Shown here: in pieces, positions 54,998-64,000 of the stretch | Layout of the letters: each line of letters starts with the position of its first letter | How positions within the stretch are numbered: the first letter of the stretch is position 1 | Assembly: GCF_002079055.1 (NCBI RefSeq) | Contig: NC_047501.1 | Location: forward strand, 806,001 to 870,000 | DNA: 64,000 nucleotides | Source of the DNA: Saccharomyces paradoxus | Taxonomy: Eukaryota; Ascomycota; Saccharomycetes; Saccharomycetales; Saccharomycetaceae | Direction of reading: 5' to 3' | Made by a program: the position numbers and the translations under genes | Notes under the pieces: model-generated | What the model saw: only the letters and a program-made list of their open reading frames with translations | What the model was told of the DNA's origin: nothing | Database searches by the model: none

Positions 54998-55075
54998 ATG
55001 TTTAGCTTATCCAACTCTCAATACACCTGCCAAGACTACATATCTGACCACATCTGGAAAACTAGCTCCCACTAA
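54998..55075 (+). CDS. CPA1 leader peptide uORF (arginine attenuator peptide, YOR302W)
   Basis: A 25-codon upstream frame, MFSLSNSQYTCQDYISDHIW followed by KTSSH and TAA, identical to the arginine attenuator peptide I remember. When arginine is high, the nascent peptide stalls the ribosome at the uORF stop, which blocks scanning to CPA1 and triggers nonsense-mediated decay. The key Asp13 (in CQDY) is present. It ends 74 bases before the CPA1 ATG. Confidence 0.97.
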   Translation: MFSLSNSQYTCQDYISDHIWKTSSH

Positions 55076-55149
55076 TTTCACTGCTTTAATTGAAAATCAT
55101 ATCACAAATCACTTCTAAAAAAAAAAAGAAAAGCTCAAAATTTATTAAA

Positions 55150-56385
55150 ATGTCCGCTGCTCAAACAAAAGCTACTTTCTCTATCCAAAACGGCCCTTCC
55201 TTCGAGGGTATATCTTTCGGCGCAAACAAATCTATTGCTGGCGAAACCGTTTTCACCACTTCTCTGGTTGGTTACCCAGAGTCCATGACTGATCCTTCCT
55301 ACCGTGGTCAGATATTAGTCTTTACGCAACCCTTGATTGGTAACTACGGTGTACCATCCGGCGAAGCCCGTGATGAATACAATTTATTGAAATATTTCGA
55401 ATCTCCACATATCCATGTGGTCGGCATCGTTGTTGCTGAATATGCCTATCAATATTCGCATTGGACCGCTGTTGAATCTCTGGCACAATGGTGTCAAAGA
55501 GAAGGTGTTGCTGCTATTACCGGCGTAGACACTCGTGAATTGGTGCAATATTTGAGGGAACAGGGCTCCTCTTTGGGTCGTATTACTTTGGCCGACCATG
55601 ACCCAATTCCCTACGTGAATCCCATGAAAACTAACTTGGTTGCTCAAGTCACGACAAAGAAACCCTTCCATGTCTCCGCTTTGCCTGGGAAGGCTAAGGC
55701 AAATGTTGCTCTTATTGACTGTGGTGTCAAGGAGAATATCATCAGATGCCTAGTCAAAAGAGGTGCCAATGTGACCGTTTTCCCTTATGATTACAGAATC
55801 CAGGATGTAGCCTCTGAATTCGACGGTATTTTCTTATCCAATGGGCCAGGCAATCCAGAACTATGTCAGGCCACAATTTCCAACGTCAGAGAATTACTAA
55901 ACAATCCTGCTTATGACTGTATCCCTATCTTTGGTATTTGTCTTGGCCATCAGCTCTTGGCCTTAGCCTCTGGTGCTTCCACTCACAAATTGAAATATGG
56001 TAATAGGGCTCATAATATCCCTGCGATGGATTTGACCACCGGCCAGTGCCACATTACATCTCAAAACCATGGTTATGCAGTGGATCCTGAGACCTTAGCA
56101 AAGGATCTGTGGAAACCTTATTTCGTTAATTTGAACGACAAATCAAACGAAGGCATGATACACCTTCAAAGACCTATTTTCTCTACCCAATTTCACCCAG
56201 AGGCAAAGGGTGGTCCCTTGGATACAGCCATTCTTTTTGACAAATTCTTCGATAATATCGAAACTTACCAGTCGAAATATCAAAGAAGAAGTTCGATTCC
56301 GCTAAAAGTAACCCATAGTACCGATAAATCAAAATTACAGAGTATGAATGTTACTAAATTAGCCAAGGAAAGAGTGTTATTTTAA
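55150..56385 (+). CDS. CPA1: Arginine-specific carbamoyl-phosphate synthase small subunit
   Basis: Cpa1 is the glutaminase subunit that feeds ammonia to Cpa2 for carbamoyl phosphate in arginine synthesis, in the cytosol. The 411 residues contain the CarA N-terminal domain (to about 190), then a class I glutamine amidotransferase. Its nucleophile is Cys264 in GICLGHQLL, and the histidine/glutamate pair is in QFHPEAKGG. The glutaminase oxyanion loop is SNGPGNPE. The frame is open 20 codons upstream, but [15 protein letters not shown] at 55150 is the known start. Expression is controlled by the attenuator uORF and Gcn4 sites upstream. Confidence 0.98.
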   Translation: MSAAQTKATFSIQNGPSFEGISFGANKSIAGETVFTTSLVGYPESMTDPSYRGQILVFTQPLIGNYGVPSGEARDEYNLLKYFESPHIHVVGIVVAEYAYQYSHWTAVESLAQWCQREGVAAITGVDTRELVQYLREQGSSLGRITLADHDPIPYVNPMKTNLVAQVTTKKPFHVSALPGKAKANVALIDCGVKENIIRCLVKRGANVTVFPYDYRIQDVASEFDGIFLSNGPGNPELCQATISNVRELLNNPAYDCIPIFGICLGHQLLALASGASTHKLKYGNRAHNIPAMDLTTGQCHITSQNHGYAVDPETLAKDLWKPYFVNLNDKSNEGMIHLQRPIFSTQFHPEAKGGPLDTAILFDKFFDNIETYQSKYQRRSSIPLKVTHSTDKSKLQSMNVTKLAKERVLF

Positions 56386-56788
56386 AATTTATAATTATAC
56401 ATAACTATGTAACACACATACGCAAACATAAAATAAGATTCAATTTAATTCACGTCATCCTTTTGAGCCGCACGTTGCTTAACATCCAATGGCTGTTGTC
56501 ATAATCAACGGGCGCTTCTTGTAATCATATGAACAAAAAAATGTATATACAATGGCTCTAATTTCATCCTGCCATCCTAAAAAAACGAAAATCAAAATCA
56601 GAAGAGTAAAATAAAGCAGATTCATTTTTCAAGTTTAGTCAAATATTGATAAATATATTTGTGTACATAACTTAAGAAGTTTTTGCAAGCGGTTTTTCTC
56701 TTTTTCTGGTCTGCTTCATTTACAGTCTGATAATATCTGCCTTTTTGGTTTTCAAATCATAACAAAGGAAAAACTTACAACCCTGATC
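56386..56788. promoter_or_regulatory. CPA1 3' region and ISW2 promoter
   Basis: 403 bp of AT-rich DNA between two plus-strand genes. I see no distinct factor site or RNA gene; T-rich DNA at about 56690-56710 precedes ISW2. Confidence 0.5.
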
Positions 56789-59700
56789 ATGACGACCCAG
56801 CAGGAGGTGCAACTAAGTGATACCAAGAATAATGAAAGCCAGTCATCTTCGGAAGTTCTAGCCGATACGTCTGACTCAAATTCAAACGGCAACGGCGATG
56901 ATGATAATATCGAACAAAGCGAAGGCCTATCAGGTAAGGAAGTGTATACGGTAGCAGATAGACCACCGGAATATTGGGCTCAAAGAAAGAAAAAATTCGT
57001 GCTGGATGTAGATCCAAAGTACGCCAAGCAAAAGGACAAGTCTGATACGTACAAAAGATTTAAATATTTACTGAGCGTCACAGATCTTTTCCGTCATTTT
57101 ATTGGCATTAAAGCGAAACATGATAAAAATATTCAAAAACTCCTAAAAAAGTTAGATTCTGATGCAAATAAACTTTCCAAATCACAGAGCTCCGTCAGTT
57201 CGTCATCACGTCATCATAGGAAAACAGAAAAGGAGGAGGATGCTGAATTGATGGCTGATGAGGAAGAAGAAATTGTAGATGAATATCAGGAAGACATATT
57301 CGTCTCAGAATCTCCCTCTTTCGTCAAATCAGGAAAATTAAGAGACTATCAAGTACAAGGCTTGAATTGGTTAATATCGCTGCACGAAAACAAATTGTCG
57401 GGTATCTTGGCCGATGAAATGGGACTGGGTAAAACCTTACAAACAATTTCATTCCTAGGTTATTTAAGATACGTCAAACAAATTGAAGGTCCCTTTTTGA
57501 TTATAGTACCGAAATCAACATTAGATAATTGGAGACGAGAGTTTCTCAAATGGACTCCAAACGTCAATGTCCTTGTGTTACATGGTGACAAAGACACAAG
57601 GGCTGGCATAGTACGGAATATAATATTACAAGCTAGATTTGATGTACTAATTACATCTTACGAAATGGTCATTAGAGAAAAGAACGCTTTGAAAAGATTG
57701 GCTTGGCAATACATTGTTATTGATGAAGCTCATAGGATCAAAAATGAACAGAGCGCGTTATCTCAAATAATTAGATTATTTTACTCTAAGAATAGACTAT
57801 TGATCACGGGTACGCCTTTACAAAACAATCTTCACGAATTATGGGCTTTATTGAATTTCTTATTGCCTGATATATTTGGAGATTCTGAACTATTCGATGA
57901 ATGGTTCGAACAAAATAATTCTGAACAAGATCAAGAAATTGTTGTTCAGCAATTACATTCAGTACTGAACCCCTTTTTACTGAGAAGAGTCAAGGCGGAT
58001 GTAGAAAAATCTTTATTGCCTAAAATCGAAACGAACGTTTACGTAGGGATGACGGAAATGCAAATACAATGGTATAAATCATTATTAGAAAAGGATATAG
58101 ATGCTGTTAACGGTGCTGTTGGGAAAAGAGAAGGTAAAACAAGATTGTTGAACATTGTCATGCAATTAAGGAAATGCTGTAATCATCCATATCTTTTTGA
58201 AGGTGCAGAACCTGGACCTCCATACACTACTGATGAGCATTTGATTTTTAATTCCGGAAAAATGATTATATTAGATAAACTGCTGAAAAGACTAAAGGAA
58301 AAGGGATCTAGGGTATTGATTTTCAGCCAAATGTCAAGACTGTTGGATATATTAGAAGATTATTGCTATTTCAGAGATTTTGAATATTGCAGAATTGATG
58401 GTTCTACTAGTCATGAAGAACGTATTGAAGCTATCGATGAATATAATAAACCAAATTCGGAAAAGTTCGTTTTTTTGTTAACAACACGTGCCGGTGGTTT
58501 AGGTATCAATCTTGTCACAGCAGACACTGTCATTCTTTTTGATTCCGATTGGAATCCTCAAGCTGATTTACAAGCAATGGATAGAGCGCATAGAATCGGT
58601 CAAAAGAAACAAGTTCATGTTTATAGATTTGTCACAGAGAACGCTATTGAAGAGAAAGTTATTGAGCGTGCCGCACAGAAACTGAGACTAGATCAGTTGG
58701 TTATCCAACAGGGTACCGGTAAGAAAACCGCATCTCTTGGTAACTCAAAGGACGATCTTTTAGATATGATTCAGTTTGGCGCTAAAAATATGTTTGAAAA
58801 GAAAGCAAGCAAAGTCACTGTTGATGCAGATATCGATGAAATTTTGAAAAAGGGAGAACAAAAAACACAAGAATTAAACGCCAAATACCAAAGTTTGGGG
58901 CTCGATGACCTACAAAAGTTCAATGGGATAGAGAACCAATCTGCTTACGAATGGAATGGTAAAAGCTTTCAAAAAAAATCAGACGACAAAATTGTTGAGT
59001 GGATTAATCCTTCCCGAAGGGAAAGAAGGAGGGAGCAAACCACTTATTCAGTCGATGATTATTATAAAGAGATTATTGGTGGAGGTTCTAAATCAGCAAG
59101 CAAGCAAACCCCGCAACCAAAGGCACCCCGCGCTCCAAAGATCATACACGGTCAAGATTTCCAATTCTTCCCCAAAGAGTTGGATGCTTTACAAGAAAAG
59201 GAACAGCTTTATTTCAAGAAAAAGGTTAACTACAAGGTTACCTCTTATGACATTACGGGAGATACACGGAATGAGGGAAGCGATCCTGAAGAAGAAGAAG
59301 GAGAATACAAAAATGCGGCAAATACAGAAGGTCGTAAAGCTCAGGAAGAACTTAAAAAAAGGATTGAGGAAGAGCAAGAGAAGATCAATTCAGCAGCTGA
59401 TTTTACTGAAGAAGACGAACTGCAGAAGCAAAAGCTGATATCAAAAGCCTTTACTAACTGGAATAAGAGAGACTTTATGGCGTTTATCAATGCCTGTGCC
59501 AAATACGGTAGGGATGATATGGAGAATATCAAGAAATCTATAGATTCCAAAACACCAGAAGAGGTTGAAGAGTATGCAAAAGTATTCTGGGAGAGATTAA
59601 AAGAAATAAATGGATGGGAAAAGTATTTACACAATGTCGAACTTGGTGAAAAAAAAAATGAAAAACTGAAATTTCAGGAAACTCTATTAAGGCAAAAAAT

Positions 59701-60151
59701 TGAACAATGTAGACATCCGTTACATGAGCTGATAATACAGTATCCACCTAATAATGCAAGAAGAACTTACAATACATTAGAAGATAAATTTCTATTATTA
59801 GCTGTTAACAAATATGGGCTTCGTGCTGACAAACTCTACGAGAAATTAAAGCAAGAAATTATGATGAGTGAATTATTTACTTTTGATTGGTTTATAAAGA
59901 CAAGAACAGTGCACGAACTATCAAAAAGAGTCCATACGCTGTTAACTTTAATTGTAAGGGAGTACGAGCAACCTGATGCAAACAAGAAGAAAAGGAGTAG
60001 AACTACAGCGACTAGAGAGGACACTCCTTTATCCCAAAATGAAAGCACAAGGGCTTCAACGGTTCCAAATCTTCCATCGACGATTGTATCAAATCAAAAG
60101 GATGCAAACGATCATGCTGATAAAAGGCCCAAAATTGATCAAGAAGCATGA
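56789..60151 (+). CDS. ISW2: ISWI-type chromatin remodeller Isw2
   Basis: Isw2 slides nucleosomes over promoters, with Itc1, to repress meiotic and antisense transcription. The 1,120 residues have an acidic N-terminus, the AutoN region, and a helicase core with DEMGLGKT (Lys215), DEAH and [26 protein letters not shown] ends motif VI. C-terminal HAND, SANT (near 885, with [19 protein letters not shown]) and SLIDE (about 950-1050) domains follow. This is the normal ISWI layout. The paralogue Isw1 is excluded by sequence and gene order. SNF2, another remodeller, is 25 kb away in the same window. Confidence 0.97.
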   Translation: MTTQQEVQLSDTKNNESQSSSEVLADTSDSNSNGNGDDDNIEQSEGLSGKEVYTVADRPPEYWAQRKKKFVLDVDPKYAKQKDKSDTYKRFKYLLSVTDLFRHFIGIKAKHDKNIQKLLKKLDSDANKLSKSQSSVSSSSRHHRKTEKEEDAELMADEEEEIVDEYQEDIFVSESPSFVKSGKLRDYQVQGLNWLISLHENKLSGILADEMGLGKTLQTISFLGYLRYVKQIEGPFLIIVPKSTLDNWRREFLKWTPNVNVLVLHGDKDTRAGIVRNIILQARFDVLITSYEMVIREKNALKRLAWQYIVIDEAHRIKNEQSALSQIIRLFYSKNRLLITGTPLQNNLHELWALLNFLLPDIFGDSELFDEWFEQNNSEQDQEIVVQQLHSVLNPFLLRRVKADVEKSLLPKIETNVYVGMTEMQIQWYKSLLEKDIDAVNGAVGKREGKTRLLNIVMQLRKCCNHPYLFEGAEPGPPYTTDEHLIFNSGKMIILDKLLKRLKEKGSRVLIFSQMSRLLDILEDYCYFRDFEYCRIDGSTSHEERIEAIDEYNKPNSEKFVFLLTTRAGGLGINLVTADTVILFDSDWNPQADLQAMDRAHRIGQKKQVHVYRFVTENAIEEKVIERAAQKLRLDQLVIQQGTGKKTASLGNSKDDLLDMIQFGAKNMFEKKASKVTVDADIDEILKKGEQKTQELNAKYQSLGLDDLQKFNGIENQSAYEWNGKSFQKKSDDKIVEWINPSRRERRREQTTYSVDDYYKEIIGGGSKSASKQTPQPKAPRAPKIIHGQDFQFFPKELDALQEKEQLYFKKKVNYKVTSYDITGDTRNEGSDPEEEEGEYKNAANTEGRKAQEELKKRIEEEQEKINSAADFTEEDELQKQKLISKAFTNWNKRDFMAFINACAKYGRDDMENIKKSIDSKTPEEVEEYAKVFWERLKEINGWEKYLHNVELGEKKNEKLKFQETLLRQKIEQCRHPLHELIIQYPPNNARRTYNTLEDKFLLLAVNKYGLRADKLYEKLKQEIMMSELFTFDWFIKTRTVHELSKRVHTLLTLIVREYEQPDANKKKRSRTTATREDTPLSQNESTRASTVPNLPSTIVSNQKDANDHADKRPKIDQEA

Positions 60152-60800
60152 ATCATACATGGCGCATTTAAAATAAGTAACACCAGAGGAACATCCCCTA
60201 TGTTGCTTTTTCTTCAAATGCAATTCAACTAACGAGTCTCGTAGAGGTGTGTTATATAATGAACCTGTAGCCACTTCTTGACGATCATCACGACAGTTGG
60301 AAATGATGAATAACCACATAATCATATTTTAATCCTCTTTTTCTCTTCGATTAGATGTGATATCATGCGTAAATGGTTAACGAAGAGGCGAAATTAAGAC
60401 CAGCTGAGTCGAGTAGCTTTAACTACGTCTTATGTAATCTAAGATTTGTGAACTTCTAAAGATTAAAGACAACTTTAATCCGTGTCATATATTATATTTA
60501 TCTATAAACTTACGCCAATAACAGTTTATTGAGTTACAATAATAGCAATTATCAAAAAAGGCATTCTTATATAAATTTCCTCACTTGGGGTTTCCAGGAT
60601 AGCTAAAGTGCCGTTACAAGGGCTGCAAAAACATGTAAATATACTTTGAAGTTTCGGTTTGTTAATATTCGGGAACCACATGAAATTAACACACTCTTTG
60701 AACGATCAATCCTCAAGGTTCAAAATATTGTTACGCGATAGCACGTATTTCCTTTGTTATCGGCAAAAGCATTGGTAATTTCTACACTACACATCTGCCC
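60152..60800. other. Gap between convergent ISW2 and BIL1, with a stem-loop
   Basis: 649 bp lacking promoter need, since the genes converge. A stem CTCTTCG (60343-60349) pairs with CGAAGAG (60381-60387) around a 31-base loop. No frame, tRNA or snoRNA box set was convincing, and the purpose is unknown. Confidence 0.4.
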
Positions 60801-61031
60801 TCACCGGCTCAATTTGTTAAGCTTGTCCTCAATGGCTTGTATACTTCGTGAAAACTCATCATCATTTTCCTTCATTTGTCTCTGAACATCCTTTAGTGAT
60901 TTCTCTATTTCACTTGCCAGGTCAAAGACGGTGACAATACTTTCTGAATCTTCCTTTATCGAGTTAGTCTCAGACATATTGGCCAAAGGGGCCTGTGGTT
61001 CCTCTGAAGTTTCCAGTCTTTCAGTGCTCAT
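60801..61031 (-). CDS. BIL1: Bud6-interacting ligand Bil1
   Basis: Bil1 is a small protein that binds Bud6 and promotes formin Bni1-driven actin-cable assembly. The 76 residues match the length and start (MSTERLETSEEPQAPLANMS). It is acidic at the N-terminus and ends in a heptad-type helix (EIEKSLKDVQRQMKENDDEF followed by SIQAIEDKLNKLSR) that is likely a coiled coil. It is divergent from RRG7 across 240 bp. Confidence 0.93.
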   Translation of the reverse strand: MSTERLETSEEPQAPLANMSETNSIKEDSESIVTVFDLASEIEKSLKDVQRQMKENDDEFSRSIQAIEDKLNKLSR

Positions 61032-61271
61032 TGTAGTGCTCCTTTAAAAGATACAAATTACATTTTCAATCACATTTAGCGCTAAAACGAAGTGTTTATT
61101 GGTCAAGCGGCTTCATTAGTTTGTTCGGCTTTCTTTTTTTTTCATTATTATTTTGTCGAAGAAGGCTAAGAAGGGCAAGACAGCATGATTGATAAACAGA
61201 AGTAACAACTGGAAGGCAAAATACTGCAACAGGTTTCTTAAAGCTTTTTCCTATATAAACCATGATAAAAC

Positions 61272-62000
61272 ATGATACAAAACTACTTAGGACGAAGATG
61301 TTTCAATAACCATGCAATTCATACATATGTCAAACAAAATGCTGCTGTCGCCCATTCGACGGTATTTCAAGGAAATCTTTATGAATATACGGTGATGAGG
61401 GAGTTATCTGAAAAACTACGAATGACCAAAATAAGGAAAACCGGAGGCGCCCATGATGGAGGCGTAGATATAAAGGGAAATTGGCCAGTAGATGATATCT
61501 ACTGGAAAACTTCATCGCTTATACCCAGTTCTGAAATAGCCAATAATACAAAAAGAACAAACTCACAAAATGGCTTCGTTTTGAAGCCTCTGAAGTATAG
61601 GATAATTGACGATACTTTTGAACCATTGAAAGTATTAGTCCAATGTAAAGCTTTTACCAAATCAAAATTATCTCCCAGAGAATTCCGTGAGCTGGTGGGA
61701 ACATTCACCTCGTTAGTATCTCATAATCAACGCAACAAAACTGTATGTATTATGTGTTCCCCTCATTTGTTAACAAAGGACACCCTAAAACTTATCAATA
61801 ACATCTCACTTCCTCTGATATATTTACGTGTCGAAATGCTGAAAGAAAAGACCGACGGGGACTTTGACTTAATCAATTCAGGGAGACTAGTCAATTATTA
61901 TGAAAATTCATATGCCTCTACATTGCTACAAGATTGCAAGATTCCCGAATGGCTAAAGTTGGGGGTGTACAAAAATAGTGAGTTTGGTTCAGAAAAATGA
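61272..62000 (+). CDS. RRG7: Mitochondrial genome maintenance protein Rrg7
   Basis: Rrg7 is needed for respiratory growth and retention of mitochondrial DNA. The 242 residues start [17 protein letters not shown], a plausible mitochondrial presequence. The region with [14 protein letters not shown], then [21 protein letters not shown], resembles the restriction-endonuclease-like (Mrr/PD-(D/E)XK) fold, with D-x(n)-QxK residues (Asp near 61, Gln and Lys near 127-129). Nuclease activity is inferred. An ATG 10 bp upstream (61262) opens a short out-of-frame uORF that overlaps this start. Confidence 0.9.
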   Translation: MIQNYLGRRCFNNHAIHTYVKQNAAVAHSTVFQGNLYEYTVMRELSEKLRMTKIRKTGGAHDGGVDIKGNWPVDDIYWKTSSLIPSSEIANNTKRTNSQNGFVLKPLKYRIIDDTFEPLKVLVQCKAFTKSKLSPREFRELVGTFTSLVSHNQRNKTVCIMCSPHLLTKDTLKLINNISLPLIYLRVEMLKEKTDGDFDLINSGRLVNYYENSYASTLLQDCKIPEWLKLGVYKNSEFGSEK

Positions 62001-62106
62001 AAAACATAAGGAAATTCCAGTTAAATAGTCTATCTACATATTCCTAAAAGAAAATATTATTGCATTACTTTTTTTGAAGAAAATCTATAAAGGTACCGTC
62101 CCATTT

Positions 62107-63672
62107 TTAAAATCTGACCCACTTGAAGCCAACACAGTATGCCCTCGAAACTATGTAGCAAACAGCGCTGATGAAAGTTGCCAAACCACAGAAAATGATA
62201 TAGTGTTGGTAATCGGCTGTTGTTTTGTTAGAGATGATGGCGCCCGTTATCGGAATGCCAACTAAAGTGCCGAAGGCGACGACGAAATACATTGTAGAGT
62301 AACGTTTGCCGAACTCTTCCGTCTTAGATATCTGTCCACAGCAAACAGGAAGTAAGGAGAAGACGCTTCCAGAACAAAACCCATATAGGGCACTAATGAC
62401 GTACATATTTGTCAGGTTGGTACCAAATGGTAACCAACCAACGAACATGACGATAAACAATGTGAGTAAAGTTGCAATGGCGACGTTAAATCTACCGAAC
62501 TTATCACTTAAATAGCCGGGAACCCATCTCCCGGGTATGCCGCAGACATTTATAATCATAATCAAGGTGTAGGCATCATTTGCAGAAATGCCATGACTGG
62601 TAGCGTATGAACCATAATAAGTTAGAGCTGAATTAATGGATAATTCACCAAATACTGTCCCAAGAACACAAAACAGATATTTCATATCTAAGAAGGCCTT
62701 TGCATCAAAACATTGTAGGATATAAACCCTGAGTATGTATTTCAAACGTGATTCTCCCTCTTTGGAACTTTCAATAACGTGTGGCAGCCTCTCTTTGACT
62801 AAGATGATTGACAAGGTTAGCAAGGCCAGGTCTAGAAATCCCAACGTCCTGATACCCCAAACAAAGCCATAACTCGAATCAGTGCCTGACTTCATAGAGA
62901 AGAAACTACGCAACATAATTGGAAAAACGACGCCACCTACGCTACCACCAATAGTGGCCATTGCCAAAGCAGTACCGCGCCTTTTGAAAAAATAATGAGC
63001 GGGAACACTTACTAAGGGACTCAGTACAATACCATTACCAAACCCACAGACTATGGCAAAGGACAGTATAAAATGCCAATATTTGGTGGAGTTAGCGGTG
63101 GCAAATAGGCCGGCCACATGAAAAACAGTACCTACAATCATAATCGTCCTAAATCCATTTCTATCGAAGTAAGTACCACTAATGATACATGAGGCAAAGC
63201 AAACAAAAAGAAATAGAGAAAACAGCCAGCCAATGGTAGAAACACTTTCACCGGCTAATTGGTTGTCCTGTAGGTGACTTTCTATGACCCCTGTTGAATT
63301 TAGTAGACCAAAGCATGCAATCAAACCCAAGAAGCAACCGAACGTCACAACCCAAGCCTTGAGTCCGCCTTCCGGGAAATTTTCAACTTCTTCGCTGGAA
63401 TCTTCTTCTTTGTCACTGTCGTGCGTGCACGAGGTATTCTCACCCCAATGTGGCTGGCTTTCAATGTCAGTGACCTTATTTACTTCCTTTTTGGTATACA
63501 CTTCTGCCGACACCAAGGTTGAGGCATAAGAGGCAATAGTCTCTAATGACTCTAGATCATCACCTTCTAAATTGTAACTAATGCTGTCCTCATCTAAATT
63601 AGGTTGCCGCAGTTGGTTTGTTTGTTCTTCCGGAACTATAGTATCTTTAGGCGTTAAGCTTTCTGAGCTCAT
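62107..63672 (-). CDS. MCH5: Riboflavin transporter of the monocarboxylate porter family (Mch5)
   Basis: Mch5 takes up riboflavin by facilitated diffusion at the plasma membrane. The 521 residues start MSSESLTPKDTIVPEEQ at 63672; sixteen upstream codons from a further in-frame start are not in the known protein. A hydrophilic acidic N-terminus (about 1-105) precedes twelve membrane helices in two sets of six. The family opening GLKAWVVTFGCFLGLIACFG and the central NVCGIPGRWVPGYLSDKFGR motif are clear. A second small plus-strand frame inside it is a shadow. Assignment among the Mch paralogues rests on gene order and sequence memory. Confidence 0.95.
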   Translation of the reverse strand: MSSESLTPKDTIVPEEQTNQLRQPNLDEDSISYNLEGDDLESLETIASYASTLVSAEVYTKKEVNKVTDIESQPHWGENTSCTHDSDKEEDSSEEVENFPEGGLKAWVVTFGCFLGLIACFGLLNSTGVIESHLQDNQLAGESVSTIGWLFSLFLFVCFASCIISGTYFDRNGFRTIMIVGTVFHVAGLFATANSTKYWHFILSFAIVCGFGNGIVLSPLVSVPAHYFFKRRGTALAMATIGGSVGGVVFPIMLRSFFSMKSGTDSSYGFVWGIRTLGFLDLALLTLSIILVKERLPHVIESSKEGESRLKYILRVYILQCFDAKAFLDMKYLFCVLGTVFGELSINSALTYYGSYATSHGISANDAYTLIMIINVCGIPGRWVPGYLSDKFGRFNVAIATLLTLFIVMFVGWLPFGTNLTNMYVISALYGFCSGSVFSLLPVCCGQISKTEEFGKRYSTMYFVVAFGTLVGIPITGAIISNKTTADYQHYIIFCGLATFISAVCYIVSRAYCVGFKWVRF

Positions 63673-64000
63673 TCTTTTTCTTTCTAATCTATAGTAAGCC
63701 AAAGATTTTTTGATTGACAATATACTCGCGTGGTCTTAATGACTCAGGTTTCAGTATTTTTTTACGGATAATTTGTTTTTCACTAACTTGAAGAGAGAAT
63801 AGTTATTTGAAAATTTCGAAAGGTACATCGAGCAGTTTATATATCAGGTCGCCACAGTACATCTAATCTGAGCAGCTTATTATATTCATTCCTCTGAGCA
63901 AAATAAATATATTTCTAAAAAATTTTCGTCTAGTTTCTTCCCAGCAATGGCTCTCTATTATTAGCCTCAGACAATACCGCCTAGAGTGATTCAGCAGAAC
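63673..64000. promoter_or_regulatory. MCH5 promoter, cut by window edge
   Basis: 328 bp of AT-rich DNA upstream of MCH5. Riboflavin genes here are known to respond to Put3, but I found no clear CGG-N10-CCG pair. No further gene is visible before the window ends. Confidence 0.45.

Noticed and set aside
1-64000. CRISPR arrays, prophage, bacterial operons or toxin-antitoxin modules
   Set aside because: No such structures were seen; the DNA is eukaryotic nuclear and the only mobile DNA is solo LTR relics.

Overview
The window is nuclear DNA of a budding yeast of the Saccharomyces sensu stricto group, collinear with the right arm of S. cerevisiae chromosome XV from VPH1 (YOR270C) to MCH5 (YOR306C). 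The evidence is compact AT-rich DNA, mostly uninterrupted genes, one intron with GTATGT and TACTAAC signals, Ty LTR relics beside a tRNA gene, and recognisable proteins in the known order. Several proteins differ by a few percent from the S288C versions I remember (Mod5 clearly; Snf2 1,715 against 1,703 residues; Rax1 428 against 435; Ytm1 459 against 460). A sibling such as S. paradoxus therefore seems more likely than laboratory S. cerevisiae. That species call rests on memory.

Layout. 1-12 kb: VPH1 (its 3' part lies beyond the left edge), FSF1, the H/ACA snoRNA snR8, YTM1, TPO4, MOD5 and RIM20. 12-25 kb: CAF20, two divergent H/ACA snoRNAs that fit snR31 and snR5, HEM4, RFM1, FSH3, PLP2, YOR283W, HUA2, the rhodanese pair RDL1/RDL2, RRP36, MPD1, YOR289W and tRNA-Ala(UGC). 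25.4-27 kb: a gene-free block holding two sigma-like (Ty3-family) solo LTR relics, the second split by a delta (Ty1/Ty2-family) solo LTR. 27-46 kb: SNF2, YPK9, YOR292C, intron-bearing RPS10A, RRS1, UAF30 and YOR296W. 46-64 kb: TIM18, MUM3, MBF1, BUD7, RAX1, CPA1 with its arginine attenuator uORF, ISW2, BIL1, RRG7 and MCH5.

There is no operon logic, but regulatory themes recur. YTM1, RRP36 and RRS1 carry RRPE plus PAC motifs of the ribosome-biogenesis regulon, RPS10A has a Rap1 site, and three snoRNAs that modify rRNA are interspersed. FSH3 has two RFX/Crt1 X-boxes, TPO4 a Pdr1/Pdr3 element, MUM3 an Ndt80 mid-sporulation element, MPD1 a UPRE-2-like site and FSF1 a Leu3-like palindrome. CPA1 has Gcn4 sites plus the attenuator peptide. 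Reb1 sites sit in at least seven intergenic regions, one of them 20 bp after the MOD5 stop.

I found no unknown multi-gene system, no CRISPR array and no clear horizontally acquired island. The least explained DNA is the block at 26.45-27.07 kb and two unusually long gaps between convergent genes (46.05-46.96 and 60.15-60.80 kb).
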